Assembly: GCA_036351255.1 (NCBI GenBank)
Contig: JAZBOS010000128.1
Span: 1 to 64,000 of the forward strand
DNA from: Bacteroides sp.
Lineage (GTDB): Bacteria > Bacteroidota > Bacteroidia > Bacteroidales > UBA7960
Direction of reading: 5' to 3'
Length of the DNA: 64,000 nt
The notes below the pieces were generated by a model that was not told the origin of the DNA, made no database searches, and was given only the letters and a program-made list of their open reading frames with translations. Below are positions 45,592 through 54,848 of this stretch, in pieces (within the stretch, counting starts at the first letter, position 1; each line of letters starts with the position of its first letter). The translations under genes were made by a program, and so were the position numbers.

Positions 45592-45785
45592 GGATCAGGG
45601 ATTAGGGTTTAGGGTTTAAGGTTCAGGGTATAAGGTCTCAGGTGTTTGATGTCTGACACTTATCAAATCAAAAATCCCTGCCTGCAGGTTTACCCGCCGA
45701 AGGAGGGCAGGCAGGGTTAATCGTTAATCTGAAATCAAATAACACCTTAAGTCCCTTAAGTTTCTAAAGTCTCTCAAGTCACTCC
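45592..45785. repeat. Intergenic repeat island between rseC and flavoprotein gene
   Basis: The gap contains a GGGATTAGGGTTTAGGG-type stretch, an inverted repeat with CCCTGCCTGC arms (45676-45716), and a 23-base segment at 45717-45739 repeated exactly at 58663-58685. No gene is visible. Confidence 0.7.
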
Positions 45786-47318
45786 ATGGGCTTTCAAATC
45801 CTCGAAATCAAGCTCCCCACTGGTTACCACCAGCCGGAATTGCGTGCTCTGATTGCCAGGCAACTGGGCATCCAAAACTTTAGTTTTCAGATCGAATCCC
45901 AAAGCCTTGATGCCCGCAACAAGAGCCGCATCCATTGGCTGGTGAGGGTAGGGGTGACCTCTGATGAACTCAAGAGTGGAGAGCCCTTGCCTCAGCCATG
46001 CCTCGAGATCCCTTACCGGAAAAGGGATCAGAAGGTCTTTATCCTGGGCAGCGGTCCGGCGGGATTCTTTTCTGCCCTGGTGCTCCAGATGGCAGGCTTC
46101 GAGACCCTGCTGGTGGAGCGGGGCGCTGAAGTGGATACCCGGGCAGGTAAACTCCATCAATTTGAGAAGACCGGTGATTTCAGTCCCATGGCCAACTATT
46201 CCTTTGGCGAGGGCGGGGCAGGCACCTTTTCCGATGGCAAGCTTACCTCGCGCTCCAAGCACATCTCGTGCGAGCGGGCCTTTTTTACTCAGCAATACAT
46301 TCAGGCAGGCGCACCACCCGAGATCGCTTACCTGGCCCATCCCCACGTGGGCAGCGATAAATTGCGGGTGGTAATAAAGAACTTGCGTGAGCAATATCAG
46401 TCCCTTGGCGGGAAGATCCTGTTCGAGACCTTGCTCAGCGACCTGGTCATCCAGCAGGGCAGGGTGGAGGAGGCGGTGACCTCTTCCGGCACCTTTTCGG
46501 CCGATCATTTTGTGCTGGCGCCAGGGCATTCGGCTTACGAGACCTACCGGATGCTGATAAGCCGCGGGGTCCCTTTCCGGATCAAGAACTTTGCGCTGGG
46601 CAGTCGTGCCGAGCATCCCCAGGCGCTCATCAACCGGGCGCAGTGGGGAACAGAGAAGCTGGAAGGTGTGAAAGCCGCCGAATACCGCCTCACCTCCCCG
46701 GGCGATGGCAAGCACCCTGTCTATTCCTTCTGTATGTGCCCCGGCGGGATGGTTGTGCCCGCCGCCACCTATGCCCACGTGAACACCGTTAACGGGATGA
46801 GCTATTACAAGCGCGCCGGCCAGTTTGCCAATGCGGCCTGTGTGGCGGGCGTGCATCCAACACAGCTCTCCGCAAAGATACAATCCCCCCTGGATGCCAT
46901 GGCCTGGCTCGAAGACCTTGAGCATTCCTTTTACAAGTTCTCCAAAGGCTATGGGGCACCCGCCTGTACCATTGCCGATTTCCTGAAGGGCAAAATGGGC
47001 AGTCCCCTGCCCAAAAGCAGTTACCCCCTTGGACTCCTGCCAGCACCCTTATGGGAAATGCTGCCCCCCATCATCGTCAGCGCCATGCGCGAAGGCCTGA
47101 AAGACTTCTCCCGAAAACTCAGGGGCTATGACCAGGGAATCCTCTTAGGCCTGGAAAGCAAGACCTCCTCCCCAATACAGGTTATCCGCAACCCCCAGGG
47201 ACTGGTGGAAGGCTTTGAAAACCTTTATCTTGCAGGCGAAGCCAGCGGCTTTGCCGGAGGCATCGTTTCCAGCGCCGCCGACGGCATTAAAATAGCCATG
47301 AAAATTAGTGGTGAGTGA
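45786..47318 (+). CDS. FAD-dependent oxidoreductase (COG2509-like)
   Basis: A 510-residue flavoprotein. After an 80-residue N-terminal domain (MGFQILEIKLPTGYHQ) comes the FAD dinucleotide fold VFILGSGPAGFFSALV, then NYSFGEGGAGTFSDGKL, typical of this family of large putative dehydrogenases, and a C-terminal FAD contact YLAGEASGFAGGIVSSAADG. The substrate is unknown. It lies between rseC and the opposite-strand BaiN-like gene. Confidence 0.85.
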   Translation: MGFQILEIKLPTGYHQPELRALIARQLGIQNFSFQIESQSLDARNKSRIHWLVRVGVTSDELKSGEPLPQPCLEIPYRKRDQKVFILGSGPAGFFSALVLQMAGFETLLVERGAEVDTRAGKLHQFEKTGDFSPMANYSFGEGGAGTFSDGKLTSRSKHISCERAFFTQQYIQAGAPPEIAYLAHPHVGSDKLRVVIKNLREQYQSLGGKILFETLLSDLVIQQGRVEEAVTSSGTFSADHFVLAPGHSAYETYRMLISRGVPFRIKNFALGSRAEHPQALINRAQWGTEKLEGVKAAEYRLTSPGDGKHPVYSFCMCPGGMVVPAATYAHVNTVNGMSYYKRAGQFANAACVAGVHPTQLSAKIQSPLDAMAWLEDLEHSFYKFSKGYGAPACTIADFLKGKMGSPLPKSSYPLGLLPAPLWEMLPPIIVSAMREGLKDFSRKLRGYDQGILLGLESKTSSPIQVIRNPQGLVEGFENLYLAGEASGFAGGIVSSAADGIKIAMKISGE

Positions 47319-47502
47319 TGAGTGATTAGAGATGAGAAATGAGAGGTGAGAGATGAGAAAGTTCTCAAGGCTCTTTTTTCTGGTTGTCCTATTGGGTCCT
47401 AAAAGTACCCAAATCCTGTCAAAAAACACTGATATACAATGACTTAAAAAACAGAAATTTCTTCTTTCAACTTCCTGCTTCCAACTTTTTACTTCCTACT
47501 TC
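47319..47502. repeat. Gap with GAGAGAT-type and AGTAAGCAGTA-type repeats
   Basis: The left part has GAGTGATGAGTGATTAGAGA-like units, the right part pyrimidine-rich ACTTCCTACTTCCTACTGC, the reverse complement of the 5637-5680 module. That right part runs into the 3' end of the BaiN-like gene. Confidence 0.7.
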
Positions 47503-48771
47503 CTACTGCTTACTGCCTGCTGAATTCGCTGCGCTCTCCCCCGCCAGCCATCCCGTGCTCCAGGCGATCTGCAGGTTATAGCCCCCGGTGTCGGCGTCCA
47601 GATCGAGCACTTCCCCCGCGAAATAAAGGTTTTTGACAAGCTTCGATTCCATGGTGGAGGGGTCCGCCTCAGCGGTGTTTATCCCTCCTGCCGTGATGAT
47701 GGCCTCTTTAAACGAGCGGCAGCCGGTTACCTTGAAGCGAAGGTCCTTTAATAGCAGGAGGATCTTTTTCCTGGCCTTGGCAGGAAGCTGATGGCCTTCC
47801 ATCTCCGGGTCCAGTTCCAGCAGCTCAATGAAAACTGGGACCATCAGTGCAGGCAGCCAAAGCCGCAGCAGGTTGCTGATCTTCTTCCGACCCTGGCTGT
47901 CGAGGTCGCGCAGCAGGCGTTTGTCGAGGGTGGCCTCGTCGAGGGCTGGCTTCAGGTCGACCGAGATCTCGATATGGCGCCGGGCATTGAGGGCGGCCAC
48001 CACACCGCGGCTCAGGCTCAGGATGATGGGTCCTGACAGCCCGAAATGGGTAAACAGCATCTCCCCAAATTCATCGGTCACTTTTTTTCCGTCGATCCAT
48101 ACGGATGCCTTTACGTTCTTAAGGCTAAGCCCCTGCATTTTCTGGGCAGTGTCGCCAGTTGTTTCCAGGGGTACCAGCGCCTGATGCAGGGCGACAATGC
48201 TATGTCCGGCCGTTTCAGCCAACTTATAGCCATCGCCTGTTGAGCCTGTCGTGGGGTATGATTTTCCCCCTGTGGCTACAATGACTTTCCTGCAGGGGAT
48301 CTCCACCAGCTTGTTGCCCTGGTGCAGGCTTACACCGGATACCGAACCGTCATTAATAATCAGGCTTTCAACTCGTTGCCCGTATCGGAACTCCACCTTT
48401 TGTTTTTGCACCCAGCGCACCAGGGTATTGACCACATCGGCGGCTTTCCGGCTAAGGGGGAATATCCTGTCGCCGCGATCCACAAAGGTCTCAAGCCCCT
48501 CGCGGTTCAGCAGGGAGACCATGTCGTCGGAGAAGAAGGTGGCAAAAGCGTGGCGCAGGAATCGGCCGTTGGGATAGACCTTTTTCAGGAATTGGCTCTG
48601 AGGAGCCTCGTTGGTGATGTTGCAGTGACCTTTGCCAGTAATGAGCAACTTACGCCCGGGCCGCTCGTTGCGCTCCAGGACAAGGACCCTGGCGCCCAAT
48701 TCACCGGCGCGCCCGGCAGCCAGCAAGCCCGCTGCACCCGCACCAATCACAATGATATCGTATCCTTCCAT
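47503..48771 (-). CDS. BaiN/HI0933-family flavoprotein
   Basis: A 422-residue NAD(P)/FAD-dependent enzyme. FAD loop DIIVIGAGAAGLLAAGRAG is at the start and GKGHCNITNEAP at about 47; GGYNLQIAWSTGWLAGESAA is the final FAD contact. The normal protein seems to end there; the last codons (NSAGSKQ and the TAG stop) are encoded by the AGCAGGCAGTAAGCAGTAG repeat module. Relatives reduce bile acid or other enone substrates, but most are uncharacterised. Confidence 0.88.
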   Translation of the reverse strand: MEGYDIIVIGAGAAGLLAAGRAGELGARVLVLERNERPGRKLLITGKGHCNITNEAPQSQFLKKVYPNGRFLRHAFATFFSDDMVSLLNREGLETFVDRGDRIFPLSRKAADVVNTLVRWVQKQKVEFRYGQRVESLIINDGSVSGVSLHQGNKLVEIPCRKVIVATGGKSYPTTGSTGDGYKLAETAGHSIVALHQALVPLETTGDTAQKMQGLSLKNVKASVWIDGKKVTDEFGEMLFTHFGLSGPIILSLSRGVVAALNARRHIEISVDLKPALDEATLDKRLLRDLDSQGRKKISNLLRLWLPALMVPVFIELLELDPEMEGHQLPAKARKKILLLLKDLRFKVTGCRSFKEAIITAGGINTAEADPSTMESKLVKNLYFAGEVLDLDADTGGYNLQIAWSTGWLAGESAANSAGSKQ

Positions 48772-48900
48772 CTGAACAGCAAAGGTAAAGATTTAAGAAT
48801 TACCGGGGGCGTTTGAATCAGGGGGATACAAAACAGTTTTTTAATATTAAAAAAATAGTTATTTAAAGAAAAAAGGTTATATATAGTGACACAACGCTCG

Positions 48901-48963
48901 TACCATGCTCGGGTATAGGTCGTGCCGGGCTCGCATACGGGTCTTGTGGACACGACCATGGTA
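48901..48963. repeat. Nested inverted repeat, TACCATG/GGTCGTG arms
   Basis: TACCATG (48901) and GGTCGTG (48918) on the left match CACGACC (48951) and CATGGTA (48957-48963) on the right. The right half read on the minus strand (TACCATGGTCGT) also occurs at 30445-30456. It lies between the BaiN-like gene and the OPT terminator. No gene is present here. Confidence 0.7.
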
Positions 48964-48984
48964 GGTCTTTGGTAGGGATATAAA

Positions 48985-49006
48985 GGCTTAAAATCTTGGT
49001 TTTAAG
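48985..49006. other. Small hairpin near the OPT terminator
   Basis: GCTTAAAA pairs with TTTTAAGC around a TCTTGG loop, just beyond the OPT terminator. Confidence 0.6.
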
Positions 49007-49007
49007 C

Positions 49008-49042
49008 AAAAAAAACCGCCCCGGAAACAATTCCGGGACGGT
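49008..49042 (-). terminator. Terminator of the OPT transporter gene
   Basis: Minus-strand ACCGTCCCGGAA pairs with TTCCGGGGCGGT (one mismatch), followed by a T-run. Confidence 0.85.
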
Positions 49043-49064
49043 ATCTTTAGTTAAAGAAAACAAT

Positions 49065-51095
49065 TTAGTGTCCGCCTGCTGCTGGAGGTGCGGGTTGATC
49101 CGGACTGCCGGCATTGCGGATGGGGATAAAGATCAGATAGAGGGCCACCAGGATGATGACGATGAAACCGATGGTAAAGGTGGGGTTCTGGAAGAATGAG
49201 AACACATTGAACAGGAACACGCCGCCCACGGCAAACATCGCAACCACAAGGCCCATCAGGGCCTCACCTGCAATAAGACCAGAGGCAAGCAAAATGCCTA
49301 CATTTTCCGAGCGTTGTTTCTGGCCTTCATTGAATTTGCGTCGCTTGGCCATCGTATCGGTAATGCCTTTGATGAGACCACCCACGAAGATAGCAAAGGT
49401 AGTGGTCAGGGGCAGATACATCCCTACAGAGACCAGCATGGGGCTTTTCACGCCCATCAGGATAAAGCCAACGCCCATAAAGATCCCAACGATGATCAGG
49501 GGCCAGGCCATTTCGCCGCCTACGATGCCGCGCGAAAGAATAGCCATGAGGCTTGCCTGGGGGGCAGGAAGCTCTTCGCTGCCGAAACCACCGGCATAGC
49601 CTTCGATAGCACCCCGGGCCACGTCGCCGTCGTTAAGAATAGTGAGGATGAAAAACATAATGGCACCAGAGGCTACCACCCCGATAATGTTACCGATTTC
49701 CATTTTCCAGGGGGTACCGCCCAGGATGTGACCTGACTTCAGGTCCTGCAGCATCTCGCCAGCCACGGCTGCCGACACACAGACGATGGCAGCTACGCCG
49801 AGCACAGCGGCAACACCTGCATCCCCCCCGTCAATGCCCAAAAGCACCAGCACCAGGGCGGTAATGACCAGGGCGGTGAGGGTAAGTCCGCTGATGGGGT
49901 TGTTGGAAGAGCCGATGAGGCCTACCAGGTAACCCGAAACAGCGGCAAAGAAAAAGGCCAGGATGGTCATGACGATAGCTACCACAATGGCAACCCACAT
50001 ATAGGTATGGAAAATGAAATAGGTGATGCCCCAGGTTAGGATGGCCACAGCAATGATACCGATAACGACAAAGCGGAAGCTGAGGTCTTTTTCAATGCGG
50101 TTGGCATCACCAGCCAGGCCTGAAGCGGCTTTCTTTACATCGCCAATGGAACGGGAAATTCCCTCGATGAGGCTATTGCGCATTTTAAAGAGGGTAAAAA
50201 TCGCTCCCACCAGCATACCGCCAATGGCAATTGGCCTGACGATGCTCGACCAAACATTCTTGGCTTCGGCAAGCCATGCGGCAGAACTTGTGGGATCAAC
50301 CATCTCGAGGCTTGGACCAATGAAATAAAGGATGATAGGAGTCAGCAAACCCCAGGCGATGATGCCACCACTGAAGGCCAGTGCCCCCAAGGTGGGCCCG
50401 ATGATGTAACCAACGCCAATGTATGCAGGGCTTACACCCGGGGAACCCAGGAACATCCCGCCTTCACCACTGAATTTGCTTCCGGCGATGGTTTGCTTAC
50501 CCCAGAGGATAAATTGTTCCCATGCTGTTGCAAAAAGTCTGAATTCGGCCAGCAGTTTAACTATGGCGCCCACGATCATGGCCTGGAACAGCCACTTCGA
50601 ACCACCCGCGCCAGTACGACCGGCTTTGTGGATCTCGGCGGCAGCCACACTCTCGGGGAAGGGAAGTTCGGCATCTTCCACCATCACGCGGCGCAGCAGG
50701 GCGACAAACATGATGCCCAGAAAACCGCCTCCGATCATAATCAGGGAAGAGGTTACGTAGTTGCCTGCCGTAAAGAAGGGATCCCAAAGACCGGCAATAA
50801 AAAAGGCCGGAAGGGTGAAAATAGCTCCGGCAGCCACCGATTCGCCGATGGCGCCCACCGTTCGGGCCAGGTTTTCTTCAAGGATGGTGCCCTTGACAAT
50901 CTTCAGCAAGGCCATTCCAACCACAGCAGCAGGATAAACAGCGGCAATGGTCATACCTGCCTTAAGGCCCAGGTAGGCGTTGGCGGCCCCAAGTACGACT
51001 GACATCACCAGCCCTATGAGCAAAGCCCGAAGGGTAAACTCCTTCATGTCTGTCTCGGCAGAAACAAAGGGAACAAATTGTCTTTCTTCTGTCAT
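49065..51095 (-). CDS. OPT family oligopeptide transporter
   Basis: A 676-residue membrane protein with about 14-16 helices, of the OPT superfamily. The N-terminal TLRALLIGLVMSVVLGAANAYLGLKAGMTIA repeats are the hallmark. It probably imports peptides or metal-chelate compounds using the proton or sodium gradient. Unusually for this window, AAGGAG lies 6 bases before the ATG. It diverges from rnfB and ends in a strong terminator. Confidence 0.93.
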   Translation of the reverse strand: MTEERQFVPFVSAETDMKEFTLRALLIGLVMSVVLGAANAYLGLKAGMTIAAVYPAAVVGMALLKIVKGTILEENLARTVGAIGESVAAGAIFTLPAFFIAGLWDPFFTAGNYVTSSLIMIGGGFLGIMFVALLRRVMVEDAELPFPESVAAAEIHKAGRTGAGGSKWLFQAMIVGAIVKLLAEFRLFATAWEQFILWGKQTIAGSKFSGEGGMFLGSPGVSPAYIGVGYIIGPTLGALAFSGGIIAWGLLTPIILYFIGPSLEMVDPTSSAAWLAEAKNVWSSIVRPIAIGGMLVGAIFTLFKMRNSLIEGISRSIGDVKKAASGLAGDANRIEKDLSFRFVVIGIIAVAILTWGITYFIFHTYMWVAIVVAIVMTILAFFFAAVSGYLVGLIGSSNNPISGLTLTALVITALVLVLLGIDGGDAGVAAVLGVAAIVCVSAAVAGEMLQDLKSGHILGGTPWKMEIGNIIGVVASGAIMFFILTILNDGDVARGAIEGYAGGFGSEELPAPQASLMAILSRGIVGGEMAWPLIIVGIFMGVGFILMGVKSPMLVSVGMYLPLTTTFAIFVGGLIKGITDTMAKRRKFNEGQKQRSENVGILLASGLIAGEALMGLVVAMFAVGGVFLFNVFSFFQNPTFTIGFIVIILVALYLIFIPIRNAGSPDQPAPPAAGGH

Positions 51096-51460
51096 GTTAG
51101 CTCCTTTTTTGTGGGTTTTCGATTAAAAATGAACACGAATTTGCTGATTTTTTTCATATTAAGGAAGCGTTATCTGAAAAAAAATTAAAATAAATCCTTA
51201 ATCCATTAAGTTGTTGAAATTTAGATAGATTCTAAACAAGGCTGTATGTCGCTGATGTTCAGTTTTCTGTAAAGGTGCAAGATAGGCACATAAGTGTATT
51301 TGTTTGATTGACAATGGCTTGTAGAGCTTTAAAAAACCTGTTGAAGGCTTAAGGGTTTGATTTTTGTTTTCTATTTTTGCCCCGAGTTGAGGTTAATCGA
51401 TTCACAGCGCTTGATTTTGTGGCGCGAGCTTGTTTTCTTTCACTAACAAACCCTTCAGAG
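51096..51460. promoter_or_regulatory. Divergent upstream region of OPT and rnfB
   Basis: This 365-base AT-rich region carries the OPT Shine-Dalgarno (51101-51106, AAGGAG on the minus strand) and a TATTTTTG box at 51372-51379 that may serve rnfB, with a TTTG at 51356 that is too close to be ideal. No gene is seen apart from a possible rnfB extension. Confidence 0.4.
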
Positions 51461-52324
51461 GTGAACGAAATTACGTTATTTTCCGTCTTATCACTGGGAG
51501 CCATTGGGGCGATATCTGCGATCATCCTGTATATGGTAGCCCAGAAATTTAAAGTTATAGAGGATCCACGCATCGACTTGGTGGCCGACAAGTTACCCGG
51601 AGCGAACTGCGGGGGATGCGGCTATGCTGGCTGCCGTGCCATGGCCGAAGCCATCGTGAAGGCCGAAAGCCTGGATGGGATGAGCTGTCCTCCGGGTGGT
51701 AATGCTGTGATGCAGGATATCGCCGAAGTTTTAGGCCTTGAAGCTGCCGAGCAGGAACCCATGATCGCGGTGCTTCGTTGTAATGGGAGCCGTGAAAATT
51801 CGCCCCCTAAGGTAAAATACGAGGGTGCAATGACCTGTGCCTTTGCCCATAGCCTGTTTGCGGGCGAGGGTGGCTGCCCTTATGGCTGCCTGGGATGCGG
51901 CGACTGCGTGGAGGCTTGCCAGTTCGATGCGATGTATATGGATCCGGTGACCGGCCTGCCAGTAATCCTCGATGACAAGTGTGTGGCTTGCGGGGCTTGT
52001 GTGAAAGCCTGCCCACGCAACATCATCGAGATGCGTAAGAAGGGCAAAAAGGACCGCCGCATTTTCGTTTCCTGCATTAACAAGGAGAAAGGCGGGGTTG
52101 CACGCAAGAACTGCGAGGTGGCCTGCATCGGCTGTGGCAAATGCGTGAAAGAATGCAAATTCGATGCCATCACCATGGAAAATAACCTGGCCTATATCGA
52201 TTTCAACAAGTGCACGCTGTGCCGTAAATGCGTTCCGGTATGCCCCACCAATGCCATCCACGAACTGAACTTCCCGCCAAGGAAGCCGAAGGTGGAGGCG
52301 CAGGCTGCAATTGAAGAAAAGTAA
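51461..52324 (+). CDS. rnfB: RnfB, ferredoxin-type subunit of Rnf
   Basis: A 287-residue protein. A membrane anchor (ITLFSVLSLGAIGAISAIIL) is followed by a 4Fe-4S domain with Cys50, Cys53, Cys58 and Cys76 (GANCGGCGYAGC), then several CxxCxxC ferredoxin motifs (CLGCGDCVEACQ, CVACGACVKACP, CIGCGKCVKECK, CTLCRKCVPVCP). It passes electrons from reduced ferredoxin into the Rnf complex. I place the start at GTG 51461, since the earlier TTG adds a stretch unlike RnfB. Confidence 0.9.
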   Translation: MNEITLFSVLSLGAIGAISAIILYMVAQKFKVIEDPRIDLVADKLPGANCGGCGYAGCRAMAEAIVKAESLDGMSCPPGGNAVMQDIAEVLGLEAAEQEPMIAVLRCNGSRENSPPKVKYEGAMTCAFAHSLFAGEGGCPYGCLGCGDCVEACQFDAMYMDPVTGLPVILDDKCVACGACVKACPRNIIEMRKKGKKDRRIFVSCINKEKGGVARKNCEVACIGCGKCVKECKFDAITMENNLAYIDFNKCTLCRKCVPVCPTNAIHELNFPPRKPKVEAQAAIEEK

Positions 52325-52326
52325 TT

Positions 52327-52358
52327 TGAGGATTAGCAGATGTGAGGATTAGCAGATT
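52327..52358. repeat. 16-bp tandem duplication in the rnfB-rnfC gap
   Basis: TGAGGATTAGCAGATG and TGAGGATTAGCAGATT are adjacent. They are followed by ACCTGAAACC-like and CCCGAAACC stretches up to 52440. This splits the rnf operon between B and C. Confidence 0.8.
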
Positions 52359-52473
52359 GAGAATTTAGGAATATAAAGATTAAAGATTCTTCTACCTGAA
52401 ACCAAAAACCTAATACCGGAAACCCGAAACCTGGAACATCTAATTTAAGATTGAACTGTAACACAATTATACT

Positions 52474-53805
52474 TTGAAAACTTTCAAGCTTGGTGGTGTT
52501 CATCCACCTGAAAATAAGTTATCAGCCCATGCGCCGATCGAGGTGCTGACCTTACCTGCCGTGGTGACGATTCCCTTGTCGCAGCATTTGGGAGCGCCGG
52601 CCAGTCCGGTAGTGGCTAAGGGCGACAAGGTAAAGGCGGGGCAGCTTATAGCCAAAGGCTCGGGATTCATTTCGGCCAACATTCATTCGTCTGTTTCTGG
52701 CACAGTGGCCAAGATTGACGACCTGCCCGATTCGAGCGGCTACCGCAAAAAATCCATCGTGATCAATGTGGAAGGCGATGAATGGGCTGAGGGCATCGAT
52801 TTAAGTGCCGACCTGGTAAAAGAATGTTCCCTGGATGCCAAGGAGATCACTGCCCGGGTGAACGAAATGGGTATTGTAGGGATGGGCGGAGCTACCTTTC
52901 CATCACACGTCAAACTGATGGTGCCTCCGGGGAAAAAAGCTGATGTATTGATTATTAATGGTGTGGAATGCGAACCCTATCTGACCTCTGACCACAGGCT
53001 GATGCTGGAAAAAGGCAGGGAGATGCTGGTGGGGGTAACCATCCAGATGAAAGCCCTGGGTGTAAGTCGCGCTATCATCGGCATTGAGAACAACAAGCCC
53101 GATGCCCTTGAGCATATGCGGCATCTGGCGAAGGAATTTCCCGGGATCAGCGTAGAGCCCCTGAAGGTGAAATACCCGCAGGGCGGTGAAAAGCAACTCA
53201 TTAAGGCCCTGACTGGCCGTGAGGTGCCTTCGGGTAAGCTTCCCATCGAAGTGGGTGCCGTGGTGCATAATGTGGGAACTGCTTATGCGGTATATGAGGC
53301 GGTACAAAAAAACAAACCACTGGTGGAACGGGTGGTGACCGTTACCGGAAAGGGGCTGCAGAAGTCATCCAATTTCCAGGTGCGTATAGGTACACCAGTT
53401 AGTGCATTGATAGAAGCTGTCGGCGGAATGCCTGAGGATACCGGGAAAGTGGTGAATGGTGGCCCCATGATGGGGAAAGCCGTCAGTAACCTTGAAGTGC
53501 CGGTCACCAAAGGCACCAGCGGTATTCTGGTATTTCCATCAGCCGAGTCCAGTCGCAAGCCCATTCTGAACTGCATTCGCTGTGGGCGATGCGCCACGGC
53601 TTGCCCCATGGGCCTGGAGCCTTACCTGCTGGGTGCCCTTTCGGACCAGAAACGAGATGAGGATTGCGAAAAGGAGAGGATCATGGACTGCATGGAATGC
53701 GGCTCGTGTCATTTTATTTGTCCTTCAGGCAGGCCACTGCTCGATCAGATCAGGGTGGGCAAGACCCGGGTGGGTACCATGATCCGAAAGCGCTCGCAAC
53801 ATTAA
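52474..53805 (+). CDS. rnfC: RnfC, NADH-side subunit of Rnf
   Basis: A 443-residue protein with an N-terminal RnfC domain, a flavin/NADH-binding fold (GMGGATFPSHVKL), an SLBB-type domain, and two 4Fe-4S motifs (CIRCGRCATACP, CMECGSCHFICPS). It connects the complex to NAD+/NADH. The start is TTG, giving the family-typical MKTFKLGGVHPPENK; no ATG suits. Confidence 0.93.
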   Translation: MKTFKLGGVHPPENKLSAHAPIEVLTLPAVVTIPLSQHLGAPASPVVAKGDKVKAGQLIAKGSGFISANIHSSVSGTVAKIDDLPDSSGYRKKSIVINVEGDEWAEGIDLSADLVKECSLDAKEITARVNEMGIVGMGGATFPSHVKLMVPPGKKADVLIINGVECEPYLTSDHRLMLEKGREMLVGVTIQMKALGVSRAIIGIENNKPDALEHMRHLAKEFPGISVEPLKVKYPQGGEKQLIKALTGREVPSGKLPIEVGAVVHNVGTAYAVYEAVQKNKPLVERVVTVTGKGLQKSSNFQVRIGTPVSALIEAVGGMPEDTGKVVNGGPMMGKAVSNLEVPVTKGTSGILVFPSAESSRKPILNCIRCGRCATACPMGLEPYLLGALSDQKRDEDCEKERIMDCMECGSCHFICPSGRPLLDQIRVGKTRVGTMIRKRSQH

Positions 53806-53849
53806 TTCATTAGTAGATTGCACAGAAGATAACAGCAAAGAAAAAACCT

Positions 53850-54848
53850 ATGAGTTTACTAACGGTATCGGGCTCGCCCCATGTGCATGACAGCCAGTCG
53901 GTCAGCAAGATCATGTTTGGCGTGGTCGTTTCGCTGATTCCGGCCATGCTGGTTTCCTTTTATTTTTTCGGCCTGGCTGCCATCCTGCTGACACTTACGG
54001 CAGTGGTCAGTTGCATTGCCGTGGAGTATGTCATCCAGAAATACATGATCAAGGGGCCCCTGACCATATTTGATGGTTCAGCGGTCATCACGGGCATCCT
54101 GCTGGCCTTTAACGTGCCTGCCAACCTCCCCTTGTATATGGTTGTGATTGGTTCGATTGTGGCTATAGGCATCGGTAAGATGACTTTTGGTGGTCTGGGA
54201 AAAAACCCCTTTAACCCCGCCCTGGTGGGCAGGGTATTCCTGATGATTTCCTTCCCGGTGCATATGACCAATTATCCCAAGCCTACCGCCTTTAGCACCC
54301 AGCTGACCGACATTGTTACTGGTCCCACCCCCCTCGCTATAATGAAGGAGGGTCTGGATAAGGGTGAATCGGTTGCCGAGATCATCCCACAGATACCTGA
54401 ATATGGGCAATTGCTGCTTGGGCAAATGGGCGGTTCAATGGGTGAAATTTCAGCTATTGCGCTTTTGCTGGGCGGATTGTATATGTTGTATAAAAAACTG
54501 ATCACCTGGCATATTCCGGTGGCCTTCCTGGGCACCGTGCTGGTTTTCACTGGCATCTTCTGGCTGGCTGATCCGGGTTATCATTTTAATCCTTTATATC
54601 ATCTGTTATCAGGTGGCTTGATGCTAGGAGCCCTGTACATGGCCACCGACATGGTCACCAGTCCCATGAGCAAACGGGGCATGCTGATCTTTGGTGTGGG
54701 GTGTGGTATATTGACGGTGATTATTCGCATGTTCGGAGCCTATCCGGAAGGGGTAGCCTTTTCTATTTTAATTATGAATGCTTTTGTTCCGCTTATTAAC
54801 CGTAGCATCAAACCCCGTCGTTTTGGGGAGGAGGTGAAAAATGGCTAA
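53850..54848 (+). CDS. rnfD: RnfD, membrane subunit
   Basis: A 332-residue membrane protein with about ten helices. TDMVTSPMSKRG carries the Thr that binds FMN covalently in family members. RnfD is part of the ion-moving core with A, E and G. It overlaps rnfG by 8 bases. Confidence 0.93.
   Translation: MSLLTVSGSPHVHDSQSVSKIMFGVVVSLIPAMLVSFYFFGLAAILLTLTAVVSCIAVEYVIQKYMIKGPLTIFDGSAVITGILLAFNVPANLPLYMVVIGSIVAIGIGKMTFGGLGKNPFNPALVGRVFLMISFPVHMTNYPKPTAFSTQLTDIVTGPTPLAIMKEGLDKGESVAEIIPQIPEYGQLLLGQMGGSMGEISAIALLLGGLYMLYKKLITWHIPVAFLGTVLVFTGIFWLADPGYHFNPLYHLLSGGLMLGALYMATDMVTSPMSKRGMLIFGVGCGILTVIIRMFGAYPEGVAFSILIMNAFVPLINRSIKPRRFGEEVKNG

Noticed and set aside
45774-46925. 383-codon ORF antisense to the FAD enzyme
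   Set aside because: Gly/His-rich shadow frame with no domains.
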